From an uncultured Fidelibacterota bacterium (GTDB taxonomy: Bacteria; Marinisomatota; Marinisomatia; Marinisomatales; UBA1611): a DNA stretch of 35,635 nucleotides. Below the pieces are notes generated by a model, which saw only the letters and a list, made by a program, of their open reading frames with translations, searched no databases and had not been told where the DNA came from. Positions 25,619 to 34,827 of the stretch are shown here, one piece after another. Every line of letters begins with the position of its first letter. Position 1 is the first letter of the stretch. A program made the position numbers and the translations under genes. The stretch lies in contig CAJWMI010000007.1 in the NCBI GenBank assembly GCA_913043185.1, forward strand, positions 1 to 35,635, given 5' to 3'.

Positions 25619-27445
25619 TTGTTATGGGGATTAGTTACCACATACTATATTCTTTCTTACCCTGAAATAAAATGGGACTGGAAAACAATAAAACCAGATA
25701 TAATATATTTCCCAAACAATTTTATGTGGGGAACCGCAACAGCAGCTCATCAGGTAGAAGGAAATAATACTAATAACAATTGGTACAATTGGGAGCATCA
25801 GAAAGACAGCAACGGTAAATCTAGAATACACAATAATGATAAATCAGGTATAGCGGCCAACCACTGGAATCTTTATAAAAATGATATAGGCCTGATGAAT
25901 GACCTAGGTGTTAAATATTATAGGTTTTCCGTAGAATGGAGCAAAATTGAGCCTGAAATTGGTGTTATCGATGAGGACGCACTTGAGCACTACCGCAACG
26001 TTTGTAATGCTCTAATTGACTCTGGGCTAACTCCTGTAATCACTCTACATCATTTTACACATCCAATGTGGTTTGAAAACCTTGGAGGATTTGAAAAAGA
26101 AGAGAATATTAAATATTTTATACAGTTCTCAGAGATTGTTTTTAATAGGCTTTCCGATATTGTACCTATTTGGTGCACCATCAATGAACCAGCGGTGTAT
26201 GTGTCTCAGGGTTACTTTAATGGTGTTTTTCCTCCTGGGAAAAAAGATCCTCTCCTTGCTGGTAATGTTCTGAAAAATCTGTTGAACGCACACGTGAGAG
26301 TATATAGACACCTAAAAACACTACCAAATGGTAATCATGTTCAAATAGGTCTTGTAAAGAATATAACTCAGTTTGACCCACTAAGAAGGTGGCATATACT
26401 TGACTGGTATTTTAGTGGAATATTAAATGATGTTTTCACAAACAGCTCTTTGAATTTATTATCCACAGGTGAGTTTGATTTTTATTTACCTGGAATGGCG
26501 AACATATCTCATAAAAATAGCGACGCGATTAATTCATTAGATTTTATTGGTCTGAACTATTATTCTAGGATGCACGTTAAAGGCCACCTAAACACAGTAG
26601 CACCATTTACTTTTGAATTACGTCCTGAGGAGGATATTCAGACTGATATGCCCTATGCAATATATCCAGAGGGTTTCTACAGAGCAGTTAAAACAATAAG
26701 CAGATTAAACGTACCAATTATTATCACAGAAAATGGAATCGCCGATGATAAAGATGATCGAAGAGATCTTTTTATCAAAAGATATCTCTATGCTCTTTAC
26801 AGGTCAATGAAGGATGGGTATGATATTAGAGGCTATTTCTACTGGTCTCTGATGGATAATTTTGAATGGGCAGAGGGATATATGATGAAATTTGGCTTAT
26901 ACGAGGTTGATTTTACTACCCAAGAAAGAAAACTTCGATCAGGAAGCCGCGCTTTTACTGCAATTGTCAATCAGCCTGGCGCTGACAAACGTGGTTATAT
27001 TGTATCGATAGGAGATAACGCGCCTGACTTATTATTAGAATATACTAATGGTCAAAAGGTTCAACTATCTGATTTAAGAGGATCTGTTGTTGTCCTACAA
27101 TTCACCGCTAGCTGGTGTTCAGTATGTATCCAAGAAATGCCGCACCTTGAAAAAGATGTCTGGCAAAGGTTCAAAGATGATGGCCTAGTGCTGATAGGTA
27201 TTGACAGAGATGAGCCATTAGAAGTTGTACAAAAATTTCAGAAAAAAGTTGGGACAACATATCCTATTGCTCTTGACCCGGGCGCCAAACATTTTTCAAA
27301 ATTTGCACATAAAAACTCTGGAGTAACTCGGAATATTGTTATCGACAAAAATGGTAAAATTGCATTCCTGACTAGACTTTTTGACAAAATAGAGTTTCAG
27401 AATATGATTGATATGATTGAGTTTTTAATTAACAAAAATAATTAA
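25619..27445 (+). CDS. Membrane-anchored glycoside hydrolase family 1 fused to TlpA-like thioredoxin domain
   Basis: One uninterrupted frame joins a GH1 beta-glycosidase (about residues 30-445) to a redoxin/TlpA-like domain (about 460-605). GH1 marks are FMWGTATAAHQVEG, the acid/base in TINEP (Glu190), the nucleophile in ITENG (Glu371), and YFYWSLMDNFEWAEGYMMKF. The C-terminal domain has GDNAPDLLLEYTNGQ, then VVVLQFTASWCSVCIQEMP with the redox pair Cys500/Cys503. The residues given here count from TTG at 25619, but the frame is open to 25568. Translation from about 25571-25574 would add DYRKYFLIFIAIPIL, completing a membrane helix with positive residues inside. A non-ATG start near the upstream gene's stop is therefore likely. 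Both domains would then face the periplasm. The sugar substrate and the reason for the fusion are unknown. It overlaps the convergent metallopeptidase gene by 4 nt. Confidence 0.88.
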   Translation: MLWGLVTTYYILSYPEIKWDWKTIKPDIIYFPNNFMWGTATAAHQVEGNNTNNNWYNWEHQKDSNGKSRIHNNDKSGIAANHWNLYKNDIGLMNDLGVKYYRFSVEWSKIEPEIGVIDEDALEHYRNVCNALIDSGLTPVITLHHFTHPMWFENLGGFEKEENIKYFIQFSEIVFNRLSDIVPIWCTINEPAVYVSQGYFNGVFPPGKKDPLLAGNVLKNLLNAHVRVYRHLKTLPNGNHVQIGLVKNITQFDPLRRWHILDWYFSGILNDVFTNSSLNLLSTGEFDFYLPGMANISHKNSDAINSLDFIGLNYYSRMHVKGHLNTVAPFTFELRPEEDIQTDMPYAIYPEGFYRAVKTISRLNVPIIITENGIADDKDDRRDLFIKRYLYALYRSMKDGYDIRGYFYWSLMDNFEWAEGYMMKFGLYEVDFTTQERKLRSGSRAFTAIVNQPGADKRGYIVSIGDNAPDLLLEYTNGQKVQLSDLRGSVVVLQFTASWCSVCIQEMPHLEKDVWQRFKDDGLVLIGIDRDEPLEVVQKFQKKVGTTYPIALDPGAKHFSKFAHKNSGVTRNIVIDKNGKIAFLTRLFDKIEFQNMIDMIEFLINKNN

Positions 27446-28698
27446 TCAACACCATCCAATAAAGATTCGTAATAATTAGTCACATTATTGTAATTAATAT
27501 TTTCCAGGAACACAGAAAAAGAAAAGTGACATATTAGTAAATTTAGATCAGTCGCCCATGGTGGAATAAATTTTGGTTTCTGAACTAGCCCTTCTTTATA
27601 CATACTATGGACTATTGGAATATCATCAAGATCCATCTTTCCCGAGAATATCAATTGAAGACATTCAGTTTTGCCCTGTGCAATAGCAGACCTAAAAAAA
27701 TTATAAACCCTTATTAGTCCATCAAGATATACTAAATCTTTAGTGAAAGGTGATCCTCCGGTTAATATACCTCCTCTAAATACACGTCTTGTACTCTCAA
27801 AAGCCTGATTCTTTGATCCACTCTTATCAAGAAAAAATTTAAAAACATCTAAAAAGTCTGCCCCATCAATCGACATTTGGATAGCAACAACCCTGTCTGA
27901 TATTCTCCTCATTCGGTCTACATCAATCGAACCAGTTATAAACTCTGAAAAGACAGCAAGCCCCTCTTGTGTCTTGGTAATACTACCATAGTTAGATCCT
28001 AATATTTTCATACTTTTTTGCGCTCTACCATTCAGAGTGGTTGCTACGTGAATATATGCCTCATGGTTTAATAATTGTTTTACATCTGTCTCATCAAACT
28101 CACCATCTTTTCTGATTTTTATCGTTTTTGAACTTGCCGTTGCTTTAGCCGATAGCTCGTTTACTAATTTTATCTTTGGTGCTTCCTCTCTAAAATAAGT
28201 ATTCACAGATTTAGATATTTTATTTACGACATCAGACGAATTTATTTTGGGACTATGCAATCGCATTATCTGTCTGCTATCAATTGAATTAATTATTACT
28301 TCAAACTGATCTGATAAATCTCTGGGCTTAGTGGCCTTGTCATGGATTTCCGTTGTAGGGAGTCCGTATATTTCAGAAGAAATTTTAAAAAAATCCTCAG
28401 TGCCGCACGCATTTAAAAGTTTAGAGCTTTTTTTTATTTCTACAACTTTCTTCCTTAACCAATCATCAAATTTTGTGTCACCAAATAATTGCTCAGCATC
28501 ATCTAGGATAGAGTTTAAATCTGAATCATTATATTTAGGATAAGAAACATTTGGAATCTTTTTACAATTATTCTTAAAAAAGTTTATACGAACCTCTTCA
28601 GGCCAGGCAATATGTCTTAAGATTTTTACCTCTCTACTGGCCATAAAAATCAATTCAGATAGTTTGCTTAGTCTATGTTTTTCCTTTTCCTTAAGCAT
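27442..28698 (-). CDS. DUF1704 / QEGLA-motif metallopeptidase-like protein (MATCAP-related)
   Basis: The 418-residue protein has the zinc-site motif HEAYIH near residue 213 (LLNHEAYIHVATTLNGRAQ) and, about 30 residues later, KTQEGLAVFSE, the QEGLA motif that names the family. These proteins were first annotated as flavohemoglobin expression-modulating. Animal relatives (MATCAP) are carboxypeptidases that remove the C-terminal tyrosine of tubulin; the bacterial substrate is not established. There is no signal peptide or membrane helix, so it is probably cytoplasmic. It is the last gene of the long minus-strand run, 4 nt after rimO, and converges on the GH1-thioredoxin gene. Confidence 0.9.
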   Translation of the reverse strand: MLKEKEKHRLSKLSELIFMASREVKILRHIAWPEEVRINFFKNNCKKIPNVSYPKYNDSDLNSILDDAEQLFGDTKFDDWLRKKVVEIKKSSKLLNACGTEDFFKISSEIYGLPTTEIHDKATKPRDLSDQFEVIINSIDSRQIMRLHSPKINSSDVVNKISKSVNTYFREEAPKIKLVNELSAKATASSKTIKIRKDGEFDETDVKQLLNHEAYIHVATTLNGRAQKSMKILGSNYGSITKTQEGLAVFSEFITGSIDVDRMRRISDRVVAIQMSIDGADFLDVFKFFLDKSGSKNQAFESTRRVFRGGILTGGSPFTKDLVYLDGLIRVYNFFRSAIAQGKTECLQLIFSGKMDLDDIPIVHSMYKEGLVQKPKFIPPWATDLNLLICHFSFSVFLENINYNNVTNYYESLLDGVD

Positions 28699-28702
28699 AG
28701 TA

Positions 28703-29989
28703 CTAATCTACAGGCTTACCTATGAGCTCATACTCATTTGCACCATTAACATTGACGTTAACAAATTGCCCTCTAGGCACTTTTCCTTCAATCTGCACAA
28801 TATTATCGATTTCTGGGGAATCATATTCCGTCCTTCCAACACCAATATTGTTTTCTGTCTGATCAACTAGCACTCGTATGTTTTTACCAATGAAAGATTC
28901 ATTTCTAGCTAAGCTAATATCATGCTGTAACTCAATAATCTGATTTTTTCGATCATTCTTTACTTCTTGTGGAATATTATCATCAAGATCCGCTGCACTT
29001 GTACCCTCTTCCTCAGAATAGGTAAAAACACCTAGTCGGTCGAATCTGATATCTTTAACAAAATTAAACAATTCAATAAAATCCTCTTCAGTTTCTCCTG
29101 GATAGCCAACGATTAGGGTCGTCCTTATAGCAATCCCAGGACTTGCATCTCGGAGGCGATTTATCCTGTCTCTTATTCCCTTTTGATTTAGTCCCCTTTT
29201 CATTGATTTTAATATAATATCTGAAGCATGCTGTACAGGCATATCCAAATAGTTACATACCTTATCAGAATCAGCGATGGAATTAATAATGCGCTGAGAC
29301 AAATGCGCAGGATGAGCATAGTGTACCCTTATCCACTCAATTCCATCCACTGTGTTTAGATTTTTTAATAAATCACTTAGATAAACTTTTTGATCTAGGT
29401 CCCAACCGTAAGATGTCGAGTCCTGTGCGATTACTAAAAGTTCTTTGGTCCCATTTTCTGCGAGTCTAATAGCCTCCTCCATTATCGCAGGTATGGTCCT
29501 ACTTTTTTGCAGACCTCTCATAATAGGTATACTGCAAAAAGAACAACCATTGTCACAACCTTCCGCGATCTTTATATATGCATAGTGATTGGGGGTCATT
29601 AATGACCTAAAAAAAAGGGGGTCGTCTTTAGAAAAATCTTTGCCGGTTAAGAATGATATGATTTGTCTATGATCATTGCTACCAAAAATCTGATCAATGT
29701 CTGGGACCTCTGACGTAAGCTCTTCAGGATATCTTTCCGATAGACAGCCCATCACTACTAGCTCGCTTGGCCTCCCTGTTTTTTTTAATTCAGCAGCCTG
29801 CAATATTGTATCGACAGACTCTTCCCTAGCAATATCTAAAAATCCACATGTGTTTATAATTATAGTGTCAGCATTTTCAGGATTATCTGTGACTGCTACA
29901 TCTGATTTATGCAGCCCTCCCAATAGTATCTCTGAATCGACAAGGTTTTTTGCACAACCAAGACTTATAATATTTACTACTTTTTCCAT
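28703..29989 (-). CDS. rimO: Ribosomal protein uS12 methylthiotransferase RimO
   Basis: RimO adds a methylthio group to an aspartate of ribosomal protein S12, using two Fe-S clusters and S-adenosylmethionine. The 428-residue protein has the N-terminal UPF0004 domain (SLGCAKNLVDSEILLGGL), the radical-SAM motif CDNGCSFC near residue 145 (GCDNGCSFCSIPIMRG), and a C-terminal TRAM domain (about 360-425). The CxNLVDSE start and the RG after SIPIM favour RimO over MiaB. It lies between ftsY (22 nt) and the QEGLA-motif gene (4 nt). Confidence 0.96.
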   Translation of the reverse strand: MEKVVNIISLGCAKNLVDSEILLGGLHKSDVAVTDNPENADTIIINTCGFLDIAREESVDTILQAAELKKTGRPSELVVMGCLSERYPEELTSEVPDIDQIFGSNDHRQIISFLTGKDFSKDDPLFFRSLMTPNHYAYIKIAEGCDNGCSFCSIPIMRGLQKSRTIPAIMEEAIRLAENGTKELLVIAQDSTSYGWDLDQKVYLSDLLKNLNTVDGIEWIRVHYAHPAHLSQRIINSIADSDKVCNYLDMPVQHASDIILKSMKRGLNQKGIRDRINRLRDASPGIAIRTTLIVGYPGETEEDFIELFNFVKDIRFDRLGVFTYSEEEGTSAADLDDNIPQEVKNDRKNQIIELQHDISLARNESFIGKNIRVLVDQTENNIGVGRTEYDSPEIDNIVQIEGKVPRGQFVNVNVNGANEYELIGKPVD

Positions 29990-30011
29990 GTGTTACATAA
30001 ATTTAATGAAT

Positions 30012-30899
30012 CTAATCATCTATTTCTTTACCAAATAATCCATCTAAATAATTTTCTGGATCAAATGGTTCGATATCCATTATGTCCTCACCAATACTAA
30101 TATATTGAACAGGGATACCAAGATCTTTATACAATGGAAAAACAATACCCCCTTTTGCAGTACCATCAAGCTTCGTAAGAATGGCACCGTCAAGAGGAAC
30201 ATGTCTATTAAATTCTTTTGCCTGAACTATAGAATTTTGGCCCAAAAGCGAATCAATTGTAATAAGATTTTTTACGAAAAATTCAGAAAATCTATTTTCA
30301 ATTATTCGATGCATTTTTTCTAGCTCGCTCATAAGATTTTCATAAGTGTGTAGTCTACCAGCAGTGTCAACAATAACGATTTCACATTCTGAAGCTCTAG
30401 CTGAAGTAAGCCCATCAAATAGTATAGCAGAAGGCTCTTTCGTTTTCTCATTACATACTAGCCTGACATCTGCTCGCTTTGACCATATTTTTAACTGATC
30501 AATAGCCGCAGCCCTATATGTGTCTGCTGCAATTAGCAGCACTCTTTTACCCTGATCTCTATAGATCCTAGCCAACTTAGCTGCACTAGTTGTTTTACCT
30601 GTTCCATTTACTCCGACCATCATAATTACAACTGGTAATTGTTGTTGAATTGCTGAATATTTATGGGGCAACTGTGTAAGCAAATATTCTCTAATTCTAT
30701 TGGAATAATTATCTTTAGAAAATTTCCTTAAAATATCAGTTATACTGTCAACTGCATCAAGACCTACATCTGCTAAAAGCAGTTGCTCCTCAACTCTCTC
30801 AATATCATCATCAGATATCTTATCAGCATTTATATTATTAAATGCATTCAATAAAGAAGAACGTGTATTCTCAAGAGCACTAAATATCTTACTAAGCAT
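30012..30899 (-). CDS. ftsY: Signal recognition particle receptor FtsY
   Basis: FtsY receives the SRP-ribosome complex at the membrane and delivers membrane proteins to the translocon. The 295-residue protein has only the NG core; the long acidic A domain of E. coli FtsY is absent, as in many bacteria. Visible GTPase motifs are MMVGVNGTGKTTSAAKLA (G1, about 97-104), DTYRAAAIDQL, VDTAGRLHTYENLMSEL (G3) and TKLDGTAKGG (G4). The terminal IGEDIMDIEPFDPENYLDGL matches the usual GE-x-DL-x-F end with DI in place of DL. The start is 1 nt after the pgsA-like stop. Confidence 0.96.
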   Translation of the reverse strand: MLSKIFSALENTRSSLLNAFNNINADKISDDDIERVEEQLLLADVGLDAVDSITDILRKFSKDNYSNRIREYLLTQLPHKYSAIQQQLPVVIMMVGVNGTGKTTSAAKLARIYRDQGKRVLLIAADTYRAAAIDQLKIWSKRADVRLVCNEKTKEPSAILFDGLTSARASECEIVIVDTAGRLHTYENLMSELEKMHRIIENRFSEFFVKNLITIDSLLGQNSIVQAKEFNRHVPLDGAILTKLDGTAKGGIVFPLYKDLGIPVQYISIGEDIMDIEPFDPENYLDGLFGKEIDD

Positions 30900-30900
30900 C

Positions 30901-31479
30901 TTATTGTTCTTTAATTACTTTATAGTAGTCTCTGTAGTAAAGAAACCAGCTAACCACTGCAAGAGCAAGAGCAGTATATAAGGAGAATGTTTTTAACCAC
31001 CATATTGTACCAAACTCGAAAATATGAAGAAATACTGTCAAAGCTGTTATGCCAGTGCTCCACTTGCCCCACCAGTTTGAGTGCAAAATATATTGTCCAG
31101 TATTAACAAAATAAAGAGCAGGGACAGCAATTAAAAAATGTCTAACTATATAAAATATAAAGAACCAAAGAGGAAATATTTCTAAGATCACAAGGTATAA
31201 TACTACAGAGGTTATTATGATAAAATCTGCTATCGGATCAAGCCACATTCCAACATGAGTAACCTCATGAGCTCTGCGCGCTAAATAACCATCTAATGCA
31301 TCTGAAAGGACTGCTAATATTACTATTCCAGCTGTAATTGCACGCATTTCTGGATAGTTTAGCGTGTATATGATTGGAATAGCAGCTGCCGCCCTGAGCA
31401 TGCTTATTGTATTTGCTAGGGTGAGTACTTTGGACGGGTTACTCATATAATCTTTCTTTATATTAAGAATCTTATTCAT
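30901..31479 (-). CDS. pgsA: CDP-alcohol phosphatidyltransferase, PgsA-like
   Basis: The 192-residue inner-membrane protein carries the complete CDP-alcohol phosphatidyltransferase signature DALDGYLARR to GMWLDPIAD (D-x2-DG-x2-AR-x8-G-x3-D-x3-D, about residues 60-86), and four to six membrane helices. Size and context fit phosphatidylglycerophosphate synthase, which makes the precursor of phosphatidylglycerol; a phosphatidylserine- or inositol-type acceptor cannot be excluded. A second ATG at codon 12 is possible. It sits between waaA and ftsY in an envelope-biogenesis run. Confidence 0.85.
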   Translation of the reverse strand: MNKILNIKKDYMSNPSKVLTLANTISMLRAAAAIPIIYTLNYPEMRAITAGIVILAVLSDALDGYLARRAHEVTHVGMWLDPIADFIIITSVVLYLVILEIFPLWFFIFYIVRHFLIAVPALYFVNTGQYILHSNWWGKWSTGITALTVFLHIFEFGTIWWLKTFSLYTALALAVVSWFLYYRDYYKVIKEQ

Positions 31480-31510
31480 AGCCTATAATCTAATCTGCTA
31501 ACTAGTAATT

Positions 31511-32794
31511 CTAATGTGATAAAATAGCTTTAACCACCTTATTAGAGACACCAGAATTATTATCTATTAAATCCTTTGCAGCTGTACTAGTTAAAAGAAG
31601 TCTCCGATCATTATTTAAGAGCTGGTCCAATATTTCAATTAATTCTGATCCTTTTTCGATACAAAAGCCCGACTTATTATTCAAAATCTCAAGTGCTTCA
31701 TCAAATTCATTATAATTTGGACCAAATATAGTGGGAACTCCGGCCACAGAAGGTTCCATTAGATTATGTACTCCAGTCGAGAACCCACCACCGATATAGG
31801 CTACTTTTACTTTCCAATATAGTTTAGATAAAGCACCAACGATATTAATTATCTTAACTCTAGATTCATTATCGCTAAAATTTTCCATTGAATCAATTAC
31901 ACTTACTGAAATATTCCGTCTTGTAAACATAGACTCCAAATATTTATTCTCTTGATCAGTGGGCTCATGTGAGACCCAGACTATCTGTAGATTTTTATTT
32001 TTTTCGATATATCCCATAGCATGAGAGAGAACCACATTACGATCTTCATAATGCATACTGGCAAATAATATGATATCTCCTCTTTTCAGTATTGGTTTTT
32101 TATTATCATCTAATATCTTTTCTGCATTTGCAATAACCTGATCATATCGTGGGTTTCCCATTTCATAGACCGTGTGTCTATTAGAATCGCCAATATATCT
32201 ATTCAGTACGAACCTATCATTTTCATTTATGGTAAATATTTTTGTAATCGACTGGTATATAGGTTTATAGACATAATGCAAGAATGATAGCCTCTTAACA
32301 AAATACTTTTTTGATTTAGCACCAACCAGTACAGTATCAATATTTTTACGCTTTGCGAGCCAAATAAAGTTATACCAGAGGTCACTAGTAGCAAATATGA
32401 TTTTATTCGGTCTAACCAAATCTAAGACGCTATTAACAGTCCAGTAAAAATCAAGAGGAATGTATATCTTACAGTCCACGTTCTGATTATGAGCATTATC
32501 ATATCCAGATGGAGAGAAAAAACTTAAAAGTATAATACTATTAATTTTCTTTTTTTTTATCCCCGCTATAACCGGATCGATTTGTAAATACTCACCATAT
32601 GATGAACAATGAAACCAGTATATTAATGAATTTGATCTAATTTGATTAAAGTATTTCTTTAATTTATTCACAGTCTGGAATCTACCAATTAAACCATTTC
32701 TTATTTTGGAATTAAATATTGATAAGAAAAAAATGATCAAAAAGAATAATGGATATATAAATAGGTTATATATAATAAAAATTATTATTCGCAA
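31511..32794 (-). CDS. waaA: 3-deoxy-D-manno-octulosonic acid (Kdo) transferase
   Basis: WaaA attaches Kdo to lipid A at the inner membrane, the first step of LPS core assembly. The 427-residue protein starts with a hydrophobic anchor (about 1-28), as in known WaaA. The Glycos_transf_N motifs are diverged: YWFHCSSYGEYLQIDPVI stands for the usual HxxSxGE segment, then IPLDFYWTVNSVLDLVRPNK and ATSDLWYNF in place of the usual ExWPN. The C-terminal half has GNPRYDQV, FASMHYEDRNVVLSH and GGGFSTGVHNLMEPSVAGVP. The start appears to be TTG at 32794, one nt after the GT9 stop. The weak N-terminal match leaves a related sugar transferase possible. Confidence 0.85.
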   Translation of the reverse strand: MRIIIFIIYNLFIYPLFFLIIFFLSIFNSKIRNGLIGRFQTVNKLKKYFNQIRSNSLIYWFHCSSYGEYLQIDPVIAGIKKKKINSIILLSFFSPSGYDNAHNQNVDCKIYIPLDFYWTVNSVLDLVRPNKIIFATSDLWYNFIWLAKRKNIDTVLVGAKSKKYFVKRLSFLHYVYKPIYQSITKIFTINENDRFVLNRYIGDSNRHTVYEMGNPRYDQVIANAEKILDDNKKPILKRGDIILFASMHYEDRNVVLSHAMGYIEKNKNLQIVWVSHEPTDQENKYLESMFTRRNISVSVIDSMENFSDNESRVKIINIVGALSKLYWKVKVAYIGGGFSTGVHNLMEPSVAGVPTIFGPNYNEFDEALEILNNKSGFCIEKGSELIEILDQLLNNDRRLLLTSTAAKDLIDNNSGVSNKVVKAILSH

Positions 32795-32795
32795 A

Positions 32796-33803
32796 CTATG
32801 CTCTTTCTATCACAGAATTAGTGACCATATCTGTAGAGATAAGTTCCATACAATATTGTCTGGTCCTGTAACATTTTTGCTTACCATTTTGCGAACAGGG
32901 TCGGCACCATATATCTTTCTCAATATTTGTCGATTCTTTTAAGGAAACGCCTCCTCCTGTATCAGTAGATGTCGGCCCAAGAATCATAGAAACGTGTTTG
33001 CCCAAAGCCTCGGCGATATGTAGCAGGCCTGTATCGCTACCAAATACAGAGTCAGAAAGTGAAATAATTGCCATTGCCTTCCTGAGATCAGTTTTACCTG
33101 AGTAATCAACTACAATATCATTTATCAAGTTAATATCCTTACATATCTTATCATTTTTTGTGCCAAGCATTATTATTTTTTTATTTGTTAGCCTACTAAG
33201 ATCATTAATCACATTATTATATTTATCTACTTGCCACCTCTTTTGCGGCCACGCTGCTCCAGGAACCATAACAATAAAATTACTATCGATATCAATTTCT
33301 TTTAATATTGACCTTGCAAGTCTTTTTTCTACTTTACTCACGATAAGTAAAGTATCTGGTATACTAGCCATATCATATTCCTGAAGACACTGGTGATACA
33401 TGACCTGGGCAGAATATTTTCTTGGAAACATATTTACATGAAATTGATATAAAAAGAAGCGAGGAATTCTTGGCTTCTTTGCTCTAGTGGTTATTCTACT
33501 CAGACCAAGCGTAACAATTCTAGACCTAATAGAAGAATGCAAATCAAAAACCTTATCATAATCCGATGATTTTATATATCGATTTAATTGCATCAGTTCA
33601 GTGATTCCTGAATCGCTGTTTAGTGCAATAATTCGATCAACGTTTGGCTGCATTTCTAACATGGAGGAAAACTTATCTAGCGTAAGATAATGTATCTCAA
33701 CATTCTTGTACGTTGTTTTTATTGATTTTAATAAAGATGTAGTTAGTACGATGTCTCCAATCGAGCTAAATCGAATAACTAAAAATTTTAAATTAAATCT
33801 CAT
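32796..33803 (-). CDS. Glycosyltransferase family 9 (heptosyltransferase-like)
   Basis: The 335-residue protein has the GT9 fold used for LPS core heptose transfer: LVIRFSSIGDIVLTTSLLKS at the start with the catalytic-type Asp, MVPGAAWPQKRWQVDKYN at the domain boundary, and the donor-binding FGSDTGLLHIAEALGKHVSM. The next stretch, ILGPTSTDTG, is also typical. It lies 2 nt after the polyprenyl synthase gene and directly before waaA, so it probably works on LPS core. The specific donor sugar cannot be read from sequence. Confidence 0.9.
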   Translation of the reverse strand: MRFNLKFLVIRFSSIGDIVLTTSLLKSIKTTYKNVEIHYLTLDKFSSMLEMQPNVDRIIALNSDSGITELMQLNRYIKSSDYDKVFDLHSSIRSRIVTLGLSRITTRAKKPRIPRFFLYQFHVNMFPRKYSAQVMYHQCLQEYDMASIPDTLLIVSKVEKRLARSILKEIDIDSNFIVMVPGAAWPQKRWQVDKYNNVINDLSRLTNKKIIMLGTKNDKICKDINLINDIVVDYSGKTDLRKAMAIISLSDSVFGSDTGLLHIAEALGKHVSMILGPTSTDTGGGVSLKESTNIEKDIWCRPCSQNGKQKCYRTRQYCMELISTDMVTNSVIERA

Positions 33804-33804
33804 A

Positions 33805-34782
33805 CTAGTGTGATCGCTCTTTATTAAATATAACGAGATCTATGAGTGATTTCTTTATTTCTGATTCTGCATAAGATGAGATTGAATCAGTAGCCTTATC
33901 AGAAAACTCATTAAGTTTTTTCTTTGCATAATCAAAACCACCGGAATCATAAATAATATCATTTATTTCTTTTAATACTTTTACACTCTTTTTCTTTTTC
34001 CGCACAAGTGATTTGATCCTATTTCTACCAGATCTGCTTGCGTTTTCTATAGAATAGATCAGTGGAAGTGTTAACATATTTTTTTTCACATCACCACTAG
34101 AGTCTTTTCCCGTTTGATTTTCAGATCCTAAAAAATCAAAAAGATCATCTTTTATCTGGAACGCCATACCAAGATTCTCACCATAATCAAAAGTTGATTT
34201 TCGATCTGTTTTTACCTTAGTAGTAGTTATTGCGCCAAGTTCACAGCTCGCTGCAATTAATGATGCTGTTTTTTGATTGATCATATCATAATACACATTC
34301 TTGGGCATATTTCTTGTGAGACTTTTTTCTATCTGCATTATCTCTCCAGCGCTCAATTTTTCAGCGGTAGTTGAAATTAAATCCAATGCATCAAAATCTT
34401 TCAAGCCAACCATATTAATCAGAGCTTTGCTGAGTATAAAATCACCCATCAAGACAGATATTTTATTTTTCCATATTTGTTTGATAGATGGTTTTCCTCT
34501 TCTCATTTTAGCATCATCAACAATATCGTCGTGAATTAGTGTTGCCACATGCAACAATTCCATCATCGCAGCTGCCTTATAAGTGTTTTTTGTAGGATTA
34601 CCGCATAATCTAGCACATAATAGGGTCAATATAGGCCTTATGTTTTTACCACGGTTTTTCAACATATAACCTGATATAGAATTAATTAATTTTACTTCAG
34701 AGTTTATTGCTCCTTTAAACTCTGTTTTAAATTTATCTATATCGTCAAGAATAGGAGATGTGATCTGTTTTAAACTAATCAT
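33805..34782 (-). CDS. Trans-polyprenyl diphosphate synthase
   Basis: The 325-residue protein condenses isopentenyl diphosphate onto allylic diphosphates to make a long isoprenoid chain, probably for a respiratory quinone side chain. Both Asp-rich motifs are present: LIHDDIVDDAKMRRGKPS (near residue 87, DDxxD) and MAFQIKDDLFDFLG. It resembles octaprenyl/heptaprenyl synthases (IspB/HepT). Chain length depends on residues before the first motif and is not assigned here. It follows the tatC fragment by about 45 nt and precedes the GT9 gene on the same strand. Confidence 0.93.
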   Translation of the reverse strand: MISLKQITSPILDDIDKFKTEFKGAINSEVKLINSISGYMLKNRGKNIRPILTLLCARLCGNPTKNTYKAAAMMELLHVATLIHDDIVDDAKMRRGKPSIKQIWKNKISVLMGDFILSKALINMVGLKDFDALDLISTTAEKLSAGEIMQIEKSLTRNMPKNVYYDMINQKTASLIAASCELGAITTTKVKTDRKSTFDYGENLGMAFQIKDDLFDFLGSENQTGKDSSGDVKKNMLTLPLIYSIENASRSGRNRIKSLVRKKKKSVKVLKEINDIIYDSGGFDYAKKKLNEFSDKATDSISSYAESEIKKSLIDLVIFNKERSH

Positions 34783-34827
34783 GTTATCATTTTAATATTA
34801 ATTATTAAGTAATATTAAAAAATTTCT

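Noticed and set aside
26950..27050. GH1-thioredoxin fusion as an artefact of a lost stop codon between two genes
   Set aside because: The frame is continuous with a short natural linker and no start signal or ribosome-binding site at the junction; read mapping is still listed as a check.
30012..30899. FtsY as truncated because it lacks the long acidic N-terminal domain
   Set aside because: Many bacterial FtsY proteins contain only the NG core, and all GTPase motifs are present.
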